Shown here one piece after another: positions 1 through 8,138 of a stretch of 64,000 nucleotides of DNA. Each line of letters opens with the position of its first letter. The stretch's first letter is position 1. The DNA is from Bacillota bacterium (GTDB lineage Bacteria > Bacillota > Clostridia > Peptostreptococcales > Anaerovoracaceae). Location: the NCBI GenBank assembly GCA_017431785.1, contig JAFRKJ010000095.1:1-64000 (forward strand), written 5' to 3'. The notes under the pieces are model-generated. The model did not search any database, was not told the origin of the DNA, and saw only the letters and a program-made list of their open reading frames with translations. The position numbers were made by a program, and so were the translations under genes.

Positions 1-42
1 CTGAAGATCTTCGAAGAAGCACTGGCAGAAGCTGCTAAATAA
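1..42 (+). CDS. 3' end of an unidentified gene
   Basis: The first 13 codons of the window read LKIFEEALAEAAK and end at a TAA stop. They form the C-terminus of a gene that begins outside the window. The tail is helical and Ala/Glu-rich but too short to assign to any family. It is followed after 9 bases by a perfect hairpin and then by the permease gene on the same strand. Confidence 0.6.
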   Translation: MKIFEEALAEAAK

Positions 43-51
43 CAAACAAAA

Positions 52-82
52 ATGTGTCAAAGGGACGGTTCTTTTGACACAT
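52..82. repeat. REP-like hairpin with GGGACGGTTCT loop
   Basis: A perfect 10-bp inverted repeat (ATGTGTCAAA / TTTGACACAT) encloses the 11-base loop GGGACGGTTCT. No T-run follows, so it is not a standard intrinsic terminator. The GGGACGGTTCT core flanked by TGTCAAA arms resembles a dispersed intergenic repeat seen in many Firmicutes, often linked to Y1/RAYT transposases; that link is from memory. Only this copy was noticed here. Confidence 0.6.
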
Positions 83-122
83 CGCAATATTAGATATTCC
101 CCAAAACAAGAGGAGAAAAATA

Positions 123-1616
123 ATGCAAGAAAGACATGAATTACAAAAATCCCTCAACATGAAGGATATACTGGCATTGGCTTTCGGTACCATGATCGGT
201 TGGGGCTGGATCATGCTGGCTGGTTCATGGGTAGGCAACGGCGGAAGCCTGGGCGCTATGATCGCATTCGGATTCGGCGGCCTGATGGCAATCTTCGTCG
301 GTCTGACATATGCAGAATTGACACCAATGCTGCCACTGTCAGGCGGAGAACTCGTATTCTCATACAGAGCGATGGGATACAACGCATCCTGGTTTACTGG
401 CTGGATGATCACACTGGCTTATCTGGGCGTAGCTGCCTGGGAAGGTCCGGCTCTCTCCAATGCCATCAACTTCCTGTTCGCAGGTCTGCTGCCACAGGGC
501 GCGACACTCTGGACATTCGCAGGATCGGACGTAACGACGACGTTCCTGATAATCGCTGCAGTCGGCGCTGTTGTTATGACAGTAGTCAACTACAGAGGCG
601 CGAAGGCATCTGCTATCTTCCAGACTGTTGCTACAGTAGCAATGGCTATCGGCGGAATTTCATTCGCAGTATGCGGCACAGCAACCGGATCACTTGATCA
701 CTTCATTCCGCTCTTCACAGACGGCAAGGGCTTCGTAGCAGTAATGCTTGCTGTACCTGCAATGTTCGTAGGTTTCGACGTTATTCCGCAGGCTGCTGAA
801 GAAATGAACATTCCTCTCGGCAAGATCGGAAGAGTTATGATCATCTCCATCTGCATGGCTGCCTTCTGGTACTGCCTGATGATCTTCGCAGTTGCTATTT
901 CAACTCCGGGCGATGTTCTTGATGGATTCAACAACGATCCTTCAGCTGTCCCGGTAGCAAACTGCTTCGCATGGTGCATGAACAATCCGATCTTCGGTAA
1001 ACTGATGATCATCGCTGCAATGTGCGGTATCCTGACTTCCTGGAACGGATTCGTTGTTGGCGCATCACGTGTTATCTTCGCAATGGCAAGAGCTAAGATG
1101 CTCCCTGAGATGTTTGCAAAGGTTCACCCTAAGTATGGTTCACCGACAGCAGCAGTACTGCTCGTTGGCATCATCACAATCATTTCACCTTGTGCCGGAA
1201 GATCCGCACTGGTATGGTTCGTTGATGCTGCTGCATTCGGAACTGTAGTTGCATACTTCATGGTATCACTTTCATTCTTCATTCTGAGAAGGAAAGAGCC
1301 TGAACTTTCAAGACCATTCCGTACACCGGCCGGTCCTGTTATCGGAGCGCTGGCTATGCTGGTAGCACTGTTCTTCTTCTGGCTGTATCTGCCTGGACTG
1401 GGCAGCCCTTCACCACTTACTGGTCCTGAATGGCTGTTCGTAGGAGGATGGGTCGTACTGGGCATCATCTTCTTCATCATCAACAAGGTTGGCAAGAACG
1501 GCAAGACTCGCAAAGAAGAGACTGAATACCTCATGTTCGGTCACGATTATCTGAGATCATTTGCTAAGGATTACATCGCTCAGCATCATGAAATCGAAGA
1601 AGAACACGATTTCTAA
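123..1616 (+). CDS. APC-superfamily amino acid permease
   Basis: A 497-residue polytopic membrane protein with about 12 predicted hydrophobic helices. The N-terminus carries the APC fold signature around residues 20-45 (LALAFGTMIGWGWIMLAGSW), which forms the unwound substrate-binding helix 1. The last ~40 residues are a soluble, charged cytoplasmic tail. The ATG is preceded by AGGAG at good spacing. The likely role is uptake of an amino acid; GABA or glutamate would fit the 4-hydroxybutyrate genes downstream, but the substrate cannot be read from sequence. Codon use is strongly biased (AGA for Arg, CTG for Leu), like the abf genes, which suggests high expression. Confidence 0.9.
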   Translation: MQERHELQKSLNMKDILALAFGTMIGWGWIMLAGSWVGNGGSLGAMIAFGFGGLMAIFVGLTYAELTPMLPLSGGELVFSYRAMGYNASWFTGWMITLAYLGVAAWEGPALSNAINFLFAGLLPQGATLWTFAGSDVTTTFLIIAAVGAVVMTVVNYRGAKASAIFQTVATVAMAIGGISFAVCGTATGSLDHFIPLFTDGKGFVAVMLAVPAMFVGFDVIPQAAEEMNIPLGKIGRVMIISICMAAFWYCLMIFAVAISTPGDVLDGFNNDPSAVPVANCFAWCMNNPIFGKLMIIAAMCGILTSWNGFVVGASRVIFAMARAKMLPEMFAKVHPKYGSPTAAVLLVGIITIISPCAGRSALVWFVDAAAFGTVVAYFMVSLSFFILRRKEPELSRPFRTPAGPVIGALAMLVALFFFWLYLPGLGSPSPLTGPEWLFVGGWVVLGIIFFIINKVGKNGKTRKEETEYLMFGHDYLRSFAKDYIAQHHEIEEEHDF

Positions 1617-1648
1617 AGACAGTCTGAGATATTCAGTAAACCAATAAT

Positions 1649-1682
1649 AAAGAGACATCGCATATAGAGCGGTGTCTCTTTT
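1649..1682. terminator. Intrinsic terminator after the permease (probably bidirectional)
   Basis: A 13-bp stem AAAGAGACATCGC / GCGGTGTCTCTTT (one G-T pair) with a 7-base loop, ending in TTTTC on the plus strand. In the other direction it ends in TTTATTATT, so it can also stop the minus-strand small gene at 1737-1838. Confidence 0.85.
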
Positions 1683-1736
1683 CTTGTGTTTCCAATCGTA
1701 TCGATGTACCCAGTGCGCGAAATCCGCAGAACGGAA

Positions 1737-1838
1737 TCAGCCTGCCATAGCGATACCCATGGAGATTCCGCCGATTGCCATCAGAATGCACATCAGGATC
1801 AGCACAACCAATATGATGATTTTTGTTGATTTTTTCAT
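1737..1838 (-). CDS. Small single-pass membrane peptide, 33 aa
   Basis: An ATG frame of 33 codons on the minus strand starts MKKSTK and continues into one uninterrupted hydrophobic stretch (IIILVVLILMCILMAIGG) before the tail ISMGIAMAG. A GAAAGGA ribosome binding site lies upstream, and a TATACT -10-like hexamer lies further upstream near 1890. The design (positively charged N-terminus, one helix, Gly/Met-rich end) is typical of bacterial small membrane proteins. It shares the terminator of the convergent permease. I recognise no family, and function is unknown. The overlapping plus-strand frame at 1672-1878 has no ribosome binding site and looks spurious. Confidence 0.55.
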   Translation of the reverse strand: MKKSTKIIILVVLILMCILMAIGGISMGIAMAG

Positions 1839-1962
1839 TGCAGCATATCCTTTCAGAACGGGATTCGTCATAGTCTGACTGATTGCCTAAAGTATAGCAT
1901 AAGAAATCTGTGAATTCTATCAGAACATATGGTAAACTTGTTGTAACAGGAGGATGTGAGCA

Positions 1963-2844
1963 ATGATGAAAGCAGTTTTTTTAGACTGTATCGATATCAA
2001 CCGCGGAGATCTGTCGTGGGAACCAGTGGAAAACCTGTGTGAGTTCAAATGGTTTCTGACATCGATAAAAGAAGAGGCTGAGGACAGGCTGAAGGATGCC
2101 GACGCTGTTTTTATTGACTCCTTTCCGATTGATCGACAGATCATGGTGGATCATCCGCATTTGAAATACATCGGTATCGCAGCGACAGGTTTTAACCATG
2201 TTGACATTAAGGCGGCCGGTGAATTAGGGGTGGCTGTCACGAATATTCCTGCCTATTCGACTGATGCGGTTGCACAGCACGCCATTGCGTTGCTTTTGCA
2301 GCTTACCAATCATCCGGGGACTTATGATGATGTTGATACAACACCGCTGACTCTGCTGACCGGCAAGTCCCTTGGAATCGTAGGATATGGGAATATCGGC
2401 AGAAGGATCGGCGAAATCGCTGAGGCGCTGGGCATGGAAGTCATTCCGTACAGCAAGGATCCTGACAGAGCAATAAAAGCGGATGTTGTTTCACTGAACT
2501 GTCCTCTGACAGAGGAAAACAGGGGAATGGTGAACAGTGAATTCATAAGCAGTATGAAAGATGGTGCAATCCTGATCAATACGGCAAGAGGTGCGCTTGT
2601 GGAGGAACAGGCGTTGGCGGATGCCCTGAAAAGTGGCAAAATCGCAGCAGCGGGATTGGATGTACTCACAAAAGAGCCACCAGATGAAACATGTCCGCTG
2701 CTCGGACTTGAGAATTGCGTGATCACCCCGCATATTGCTTTTACGCCGCGAGAAACAAGAAAACTGATCATTGATCTCTTGGCGGAGAATCTGAAATCCT
2801 TCCAGGAAGGCGGCAGGAAGAACAGAATTGACTGGATCATATAG
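1963..2844 (+). CDS. D-2-hydroxyacid dehydrogenase (NAD-dependent)
   Basis: 293 residues with the two-domain architecture of the D-isomer 2-hydroxyacid dehydrogenase family. The NAD-binding loop [11 protein letters not shown] sits near residues 139-149, with the family signature [13 protein letters not shown] near 206 and the catalytic-His segment [10 protein letters not shown] near 257. It reduces a 2-keto acid to a D-2-hydroxy acid or the reverse. The motif [14 protein letters not shown] resembles glycerate/hydroxypyruvate reductases, but the substrate is uncertain. At 293 aa it is slightly shorter than the usual 310-330. AGGAGG precedes the ATG. It is followed by glpK with a 38-base gap, so a three-carbon substrate is conceivable. 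Confidence 0.85.
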   Translation: MMKAVFLDCIDINRGDLSWEPVENLCEFKWFLTSIKEEAEDRLKDADAVFIDSFPIDRQIMVDHPHLKYIGIAATGFNHVDIKAAGELGVAVTNIPAYSTDAVAQHAIALLLQLTNHPGTYDDVDTTPLTLLTGKSLGIVGYGNIGRRIGEIAEALGMEVIPYSKDPDRAIKADVVSLNCPLTEENRGMVNSEFISSMKDGAILINTARGALVEEQALADALKSGKIAAAGLDVLTKEPPDETCPLLGLENCVITPHIAFTPRETRKLIIDLLAENLKSFQEGGRKNRIDWII

Positions 2845-2882
2845 TGACGGGATCCAATCATGAAAGAAAATGGAGAATCATC

Positions 2883-4367
2883 ATGACTGAAAAATATATT
2901 ATGGCTCTGGATCAGGGCACGACAAGTTCAAGATGTATTATCTACAACAAAGAGGGCACACAGATCAGCATTGCACAGAAGGAGTTTACACAGTATTTTC
3001 CTGAAGCAGGATGGGTCGAGCACGATCCGATGGAAATATGGGAAACCCAGCTCGAAACTGCGAGGGATGCACTTGCAAAGGCTGGGCTGACGGCGTCAGA
3101 CATTGATTCTATCGGCATTACCAACCAGCGGGAAACGACCATCGTTTGGGACAAAAACACCGGGAAACCCATATACAACGCAATCGTTTGGCAATGCAGA
3201 AGAACGGCTGATTTCTGCGGAGAATTGAAGGCAGAGGGGCTGATGGAAAAGTACCGTGCGAAGACAGGTCTTCTGATCGATCCATACTTCAGCGGCACGA
3301 AACTCAGATGGATCCTGGAAAATGTTGAAGGAGCCAGAGAGAGGGCAGAAAAGGGAGAACTGCTTTTTGGTACAGTAGAAACATGGCTCATTTGGAATCT
3401 GACTGGCGGTCATGTTCATGTAACGGATTATTCCAATGCCTCTAGAACAATGATGTTCAACATTCACGAACTCTGCTGGGACAAGGAGATTCTTGAACGT
3501 CTGGATATTCCGGAATGCATGCTCCCGCAGCCGATGCCTTCCAGCTGTATTTACGGTGAAACAGAAAAATCCATCTTCGGGGAAAGCATTGTAATAGGGG
3601 GCGCTGCCGGAGATCAGCAGGCAGCACTCTTCGGACAGACATGCTTCGAAAAAGGGGAAGCGAAGAATACATATGGCACAGGCGGATTTATCCTTGTCAA
3701 CACAGGGGATACGCCGGTCACGTCAACCAATGGCCTTCTGACGACGATCGCATGGGGCATTAGCGGCAAAGTCACTTATGCGCTGGAAGGGTCAGTATTT
3801 GTCTCCGGTGCGCTTATAAAGTGGCTCAGAGATGAACTGGGAATCATTGAAACCGCTGCTCAGACGCAGGAAATGGCCATGAAAGTGGATGATACGGAAG
3901 GAGCATATATTGTTCCGGCATTTACAGGTCTTGGGGCGCCTTACTGGGATCCATATGCCAGGGGAGCGATCTTCGGTCTTACAAGAGGTGTAAACAAAAA
4001 TCACATCGCAAGGGCTGCATTGGAATCCATGGCTTATCAGACCTATGATCTGCTGAATGCGATGGCAGAGGATCTCGGTGAAGGCATCAAGGCGCTCAAG
4101 GTCGACGGAGGAGCTGCCGCAAACGATTTTCTTCTTCAGTTCCAGGCGGATATTATGGACAGCGATGTTTACAGACCTGATTGCATTGAAACAACATCTC
4201 TGGGGGCAGCCTATCTTGCCGGCCTTGCAACAGGATTCTGGAATTCAGAAGACGACATCGATGACAACTGGCAAGTTGACAGAATCTTCAAATCCCGCAT
4301 GGAAGAAGATAGGAGAAAAGAACTTCTGAAGGGGTGGCACGAAGCGGTGAAACGGACTTTGACATGA
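2883..4367 (+). CDS. glpK: Glycerol kinase
   Basis: 494 residues; phosphorylates glycerol with ATP to sn-glycerol 3-phosphate in the cytoplasm. The FGGY-kinase phosphate-binding loop [11 protein letters not shown] opens the protein, and the family signatures [14 protein letters not shown] and [14 protein letters not shown] are intact. The frame is open back to a GTG at 2844, but the family N-terminus and a GGAG site at 2870-2880 support the ATG at 2883. No glycerol facilitator or glycerol-3-phosphate dehydrogenase is adjacent, which is unusual for a glp operon. The gene may be cotranscribed with the upstream dehydrogenase. Confidence 0.95.
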   Translation: MTEKYIMALDQGTTSSRCIIYNKEGTQISIAQKEFTQYFPEAGWVEHDPMEIWETQLETARDALAKAGLTASDIDSIGITNQRETTIVWDKNTGKPIYNAIVWQCRRTADFCGELKAEGLMEKYRAKTGLLIDPYFSGTKLRWILENVEGARERAEKGELLFGTVETWLIWNLTGGHVHVTDYSNASRTMMFNIHELCWDKEILERLDIPECMLPQPMPSSCIYGETEKSIFGESIVIGGAAGDQQAALFGQTCFEKGEAKNTYGTGGFILVNTGDTPVTSTNGLLTTIAWGISGKVTYALEGSVFVSGALIKWLRDELGIIETAAQTQEMAMKVDDTEGAYIVPAFTGLGAPYWDPYARGAIFGLTRGVNKNHIARAALESMAYQTYDLLNAMAEDLGEGIKALKVDGGAAANDFLLQFQADIMDSDVYRPDCIETTSLGAAYLAGLATGFWNSEDDIDDNWQVDRIFKSRMEEDRRKELLKGWHEAVKRTLT

Positions 4368-4448
4368 AACTGATAGATAATATATATCGGCTTTGCATAA
4401 TTATGTTGCTTTTTTGCATTATAATCTCAGACATCAGTGTTTTATTGC

Positions 4449-4477
4449 TTGAAAATGCATAGGTAAAACAATATAAT
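4449..4477 (+). promoter_or_regulatory. Sigma-A type promoter upstream of the Nfu-like gene
   Basis: TTGAAA at 4449-4454 and TATAAT at 4472-4477 with exactly 17 bases between. The start of transcription would lie near 4484, about 29 bases before the TTG start codon. A second TATAAT at 4420-4425 lacks a well-spaced -35. This promoter could drive the Nfu gene and perhaps the abf operon. Confidence 0.7.
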
Positions 4478-4512
4478 ATACTCGTAAGTCTGCACGTTTT
4501 CAGGAGAGTAAA

Positions 4513-4800
4513 TTGGAAGAAAAAATCAAAGCGATTTTAAAAGAACAAGTTGATCCTGTTTTACAGGAGCACTTCGGCGGTTCAAGCCTTTCGAAGTATG
4601 AGGATGGAGTGGCATATGTCAGACTTACAGGCGCATGTGCCCAGTGTCCGTCTGCCCAGGAAACTCTTGAGAGCGTTGTAAAGGATTTTGTAATGGGAGG
4701 ATGTCCAGAAGTGAAGGACGTTGTGCTCGATACTTCCGTAAGTGAGGATCTTCTTGACATGGCCAGAAAAATCCTGAGAGGAGAAATGAAAGACGATTAA
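4513..4800 (+). CDS. NifU C-terminal domain (Nfu-type) Fe-S protein
   Basis: 95 residues forming a stand-alone NifU C-terminal domain. The Cys pair of the Fe-S binding motif is C42-x-x-C45 within LTGACAQCPSAQ. Such proteins hold or pass on a [4Fe-4S] cluster for delivery to client enzymes. The start is a TTG placed 7 bases after CAGGAGAG; no better ATG exists. It sits directly ahead of abfD, whose product carries a [4Fe-4S] cluster, so a supply role is an attractive inference. A weak hairpin follows. Confidence 0.85.
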   Translation: MEEKIKAILKEQVDPVLQEHFGGSSLSKYEDGVAYVRLTGACAQCPSAQETLESVVKDFVMGGCPEVKDVVLDTSVSEDLLDMARKILRGEMKDD

Positions 4801-4802
4801 AC

Positions 4803-4828
4803 AGGCAGCCTTTTTGTGCTGTCTTTTA
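4803..4828 (+). terminator. Weak terminator-like hairpin after the Nfu-like gene
   Basis: AGGCAGC pairs with GCTGTCT (one G-T pair) around an 8-base loop and is followed by TTTT. The short stem suggests partial termination at best before abfD. Confidence 0.4.
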
Positions 4829-4913
4829 ATAATATCAGCTATCATTTAGTTCACAATAATCTGCCGGCAATTCTGCCGCCAGAAGTAAAGCAATAAGAAG
4901 GAGTGATTTTATT

Positions 4914-6389
4914 ATGTTAATGACAGGCGAACAGTACATTGAAAGCTTAAGAAAACTGAACACAAGAGTTTACATGTTCGGTGAAAAGGTTGAAAACTGG
5001 GTAGATCATCCAATTATCAGACCTTCCATCAACTGCGTAAAGGTTACTTATGACCTGGCTCAGGACCCTGAATACAGAGACCTGATGACTGCTAAGTCAA
5101 ATCTGACAGGTGAGACAGTAAACAGATTTGCGCATCTTCACCAGAGCACTGAAGACCTGAAGAACAAAGTTAAGATGCAGAGACTGTGCGGACAGAAGAC
5201 TGGTTCATGCTTCCAGAGATGTGTAGGTATGGACGCATTCAACGCAATGTTCTCATCCACTTATGAAATCGATAAAAAGTATGGCACTCACTATCATGAA
5301 AACTTCACAAACTTCCTGAAGATGGTACAGGAAAAAGACCTGGTAGTTGACGGCGCTATGACAGACCCTAAGGGCGACAGAGGACTTGCTCCACACGCTC
5401 AGAGAGATAAGGACCTGTTCGTAAGAATCAAAGAGAGAAGAGAAGACGGAATCGTAGTATGCGGCGCTAAGTGCCACCAGACTGGTTCCATCAACTCACA
5501 CTGGCACATCGTAATGCCTACACAGGCTATGAGAGAAGAGGATGCTGACTACGCTGTAGCATTCGCTTGCCCATCAGATGCTGACGGTATGTACATGATC
5601 TACGGAAGACAGTCCTGCGACACAAGAAAGCTGGAAGAAGGAGCTGACATCGACCTCGGTAACGCTCAGTTCGGCGGACAGGAAGCTCTCGTAGTATTCG
5701 ACGATGTATTTATTCCGAACGAATATGTATTCCTCGCTGGCGAATATGAATTCGCAGGCATGGTTGTAGAAAGATTTGCTGGATATCACAGACAGTCATA
5801 CGGCGGCTGCAAGGTCGGCGTTGGTGACGTTCTGATCGGTGCTGCTGCTCTGGCTGCTGAATATAATGGCGCTCAGAAGGCTTCACACATTAAGGACAAG
5901 CTCATCGAAATGACTCACCTGAACGAAACTCTGTACTGCTGCGGTATCGCTTGCTCAACAGAAGGATATCCTACAGAAGCAGGAAACTATCAGATCGACC
6001 TGCTGCTGGCCAACGTATGTAAGCAGAACATCACAAGATTCCCTTACGAGATCGTAAGACTGGCTGAAGATATCGCAGGCGGACTGATGGTAACTATGCC
6101 GGCTCAGAAAGACTTCGATTCAGATCTGCCAGTAGGCAGAAACGGCGAGACAATCGGCGAAATCTGCAACAAGTTCTATGCAGCTGCACCATCATGCACA
6201 ACGGAACAGCGTATGAGAGTTCTCAGACTGATCGAGAACCTGTGCCTCGGCGCTGCAGCAGTAGGATACAGAACAGAGTCAATGCACGGTGCTGGTTCAC
6301 CTCAGGCTCAGAGAATCATGATCCAGAGACAGGGCAACATCGAAGGCAAGAAGGCTCTTGCAAAGGCTATCGCAGGCATTAAGGAATAA
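4914..6389 (+). CDS. abfD: 4-hydroxybutyryl-CoA dehydratase / vinylacetyl-CoA isomerase
   Basis: 491 residues, the expected length. It dehydrates 4-hydroxybutyryl-CoA to crotonyl-CoA by a radical mechanism using FAD and a [4Fe-4S] cluster. The four cluster ligands known from the C. aminobutyricum enzyme fall at the same numbers here: C99 and C103 in TGSCFQRCVG, H292 and C299 in GYHRQSYGGC. The start MLMTGEQYIESL matches the family and is preceded by AAGGAG. Arg is almost always AGA and Leu mostly CTG/CTC, marking a highly expressed gene. The gene is followed by a Cys-rich small protein and abfT, giving the core of GABA/4-hydroxybutyrate fermentation to butyrate. Confidence 0.96.
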   Translation: MLMTGEQYIESLRKLNTRVYMFGEKVENWVDHPIIRPSINCVKVTYDLAQDPEYRDLMTAKSNLTGETVNRFAHLHQSTEDLKNKVKMQRLCGQKTGSCFQRCVGMDAFNAMFSSTYEIDKKYGTHYHENFTNFLKMVQEKDLVVDGAMTDPKGDRGLAPHAQRDKDLFVRIKERREDGIVVCGAKCHQTGSINSHWHIVMPTQAMREEDADYAVAFACPSDADGMYMIYGRQSCDTRKLEEGADIDLGNAQFGGQEALVVFDDVFIPNEYVFLAGEYEFAGMVVERFAGYHRQSYGGCKVGVGDVLIGAAALAAEYNGAQKASHIKDKLIEMTHLNETLYCCGIACSTEGYPTEAGNYQIDLLLANVCKQNITRFPYEIVRLAEDIAGGLMVTMPAQKDFDSDLPVGRNGETIGEICNKFYAAAPSCTTEQRMRVLRLIENLCLGAAAVGYRTESMHGAGSPQAQRIMIQRQGNIEGKKALAKAIAGIKE

Positions 6390-6432
6390 TTGATTGCCTG
6401 AAGACAAATTTCGAATAGACAGTGTTAATGAA

Positions 6433-6461
6433 GAGGCCGCTTGGCAGTCCCGGGCGGCCTC
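6433..6461 (+). other. Intercistronic hairpin between abfD and the next gene
   Basis: GAGGCCGC and GCGGCCTC form a perfect 8-bp GC-rich stem around a 13-base loop. The following sequence (AGATTATAAG) has no T-run, so it is more likely an mRNA 3'-end stabiliser or processing structure than a terminator. It could set a higher level of abfD than of the downstream genes. Confidence 0.6.
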
Positions 6462-6492
6462 AGATTATAAGAAGGAAAGTTAAGAATTTAAC

Positions 6493-6780
6493 ATGAAGTG
6501 CGGGGTCAAATTCTGCGGCGGCTGCAATCCTCACTATCAGAGAGGGGATGCGTTCAGAAAAATACAATCGGATCTACCTGAAATTGATTTTGAGCATGCC
6601 GAAGAAGGGCCTGCCTATGATCATCTTCTTGTCATAGGCGGATGTACAGCCTGCTGTCCTATTATTGATCAATACACTGTCAATGGTGATGTTTTAAAAA
6701 TGTGGTCAGAGGATCACATATCCAAAATAGAACAATTACTGGAGGAAAAAGTTAATGAAAAACTGGAAAGAACTTTATGA
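6493..6780 (+). CDS. Uncharacterised Cys-rich small protein in the 4-hydroxybutyrate operon
   Basis: 95 residues, no family recognised with certainty. The N-terminus MKCGVKFCGGCNPHYQRG holds three cysteines in a C-x4-C-x2-C arrangement, and a second group CTACCP lies near residues 51-56. The spacing could bind a metal or Fe-S cluster or carry redox thiols, but this is inference. The ribosome binding site AAGGA is rather far (about 16 bases) from the ATG. The last 26 bases overlap the start of abfT, which implies translational coupling and a function tied to the CoA-transferase or dehydratase step. Confidence 0.75.
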   Translation: MKCGVKFCGGCNPHYQRGDAFRKIQSDLPEIDFEHAEEGPAYDHLLVIGGCTACCPIIDQYTVNGDVLKMWSEDHISKIEQLLEEKVNEKLERTL

Positions 6781-8083
6781 TTCAAAGAAAATGACTTCAG
6801 ATGAAGCCGTACAGCTCATCAAGTCAAATGACAAAGTAGTTTTCCAGCATGACGTAGGTGAACCGGCTGAGCTGGTAAGAGCCATGGTCAGAAATGCGAA
6901 AAACTACAAGAATGTTGAGATTTCTCACATGTTCTCACTCGGTCCTGGAGACTACTGCAAGGAAGAGTACAAAGAAAACTTCCATCCAAACATGTGGTTC
7001 ATTTCCGGACAGACAAGGAAAGCCTGCAATGATTGGGGCGATTATACGACATTCTTCTTCCATGAACTGCCGGAATTGATGAGACAGGGGAGAGTACAGG
7101 TCGACGTTGTCCTGATTCAGGTTTCCAAGCCGGATAAACTCGGTTATGTTTCCACAGGTGTATCTGGTGACTACACGGTACAGGCAATCAAATCAGCGAA
7201 GACTGTTATCGCACAGGTTAATGAGCACGTTCCATTCTCCTATGGCGATGTCGTATTCCCGCTGATGGAGTATGCGGACGCAATTGTTGAGTATGATGAA
7301 TATCTTCCGACAATTCCTGCTTCCAAGATTGGTCCTGTTGAAGAGGAAATCGGTAAGTACTGCGCAAGTCTCATTGAAGACGGCGCTACACTGCAGCTGG
7401 GTATCGGATCCATTCCTGACGCTGTATGCGCACAGCTGAAGAACAAGAAGCATCTGGGACTTCACTCTGAGATGCTGGGTGATGGCGCGATGCAGCTCTA
7501 TTATGAAGGCGTCATCGACAACACGATGAAATCCTTTGATAAGGATGTCATGGTAGCCAACTTTGTCATGGGTACACAGGAACTCTACGAGTTCTGTGAT
7601 CACAACCATGCAGTTAAGATCATGCCGGTAGACTATGTCAATGACCCGACCATCATCATGAACTGCTCCAAGATGATTGCCATAAACGGTGCACTCGGCT
7701 GCGACCTCTATGGACAGGTTGCTTCCGATACGCTGGGCGGCGACGTTCAGTTCTCCGGAGTAGGCGGACAGGTCGACTTCATCCGTGGTGCCGCAATGGC
7801 AAGAGACGGACTGGGCAAGGGCATCATCGCAATGCCGTCCATGGCTGTCAAGAAGGATGGAACGAAGATTTCCAAGATTACACCGCATCTGGCTGACAAG
7901 CAAGTCGTAACAGATTCCAGAAACGATACTGAATTCGTAGTAACCGAGTACGGTATTGCAGATCTGTGGGGAAAGAGCAACAAAGAAAGAGCAAAAGCCC
8001 TTATCGACATTGCACATCCTGATTTCAGACCGGAGCTCAAGGAAGCAATGAAAGAAATCTTCCACCACAGCTATGACGAATAA
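6755..8083 (+). CDS. abfT: 4-hydroxybutyrate CoA-transferase
   Basis: 442 residues of the acetyl-CoA hydrolase/transferase (Cat) family. It moves CoA from acetyl-CoA or butyryl-CoA to 4-hydroxybutyrate. The catalytic glutamate is E239 in GLHSEMLGDG, corresponding to Glu238 of the characterised C. aminobutyricum enzyme. The CoA-binding segment GVGGQVDFIRGA is near residue 335. GGAGG lies 9 bases before the ATG, inside the preceding Cys-rich gene. Between abfD and the dehydrogenase it supplies the activated substrate of AbfD. Confidence 0.94.
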   Translation: MKNWKELYDSKKMTSDEAVQLIKSNDKVVFQHDVGEPAELVRAMVRNAKNYKNVEISHMFSLGPGDYCKEEYKENFHPNMWFISGQTRKACNDWGDYTTFFFHELPELMRQGRVQVDVVLIQVSKPDKLGYVSTGVSGDYTVQAIKSAKTVIAQVNEHVPFSYGDVVFPLMEYADAIVEYDEYLPTIPASKIGPVEEEIGKYCASLIEDGATLQLGIGSIPDAVCAQLKNKKHLGLHSEMLGDGAMQLYYEGVIDNTMKSFDKDVMVANFVMGTQELYEFCDHNHAVKIMPVDYVNDPTIIMNCSKMIAINGALGCDLYGQVASDTLGGDVQFSGVGGQVDFIRGAAMARDGLGKGIIAMPSMAVKKDGTKISKITPHLADKQVVTDSRNDTEFVVTEYGIADLWGKSNKERAKALIDIAHPDFRPELKEAMKEIFHHSYDE

Positions 8084-8138
8084 TCAGATGATTAAATAAC
8101 TATATTACGGTAAACCAATTTCAAGGAGGTTATGCATT

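Noticed and set aside
1672..1878. 68-codon plus-strand frame after the permease
   Set aside because: It starts in the terminator, has no ribosome binding site and is antisense to a better small membrane gene.
7193..8068. 291-codon minus-strand open frame in abfT
   Set aside because: Antisense shadow of a conserved gene with biased codons; no ribosome binding site.
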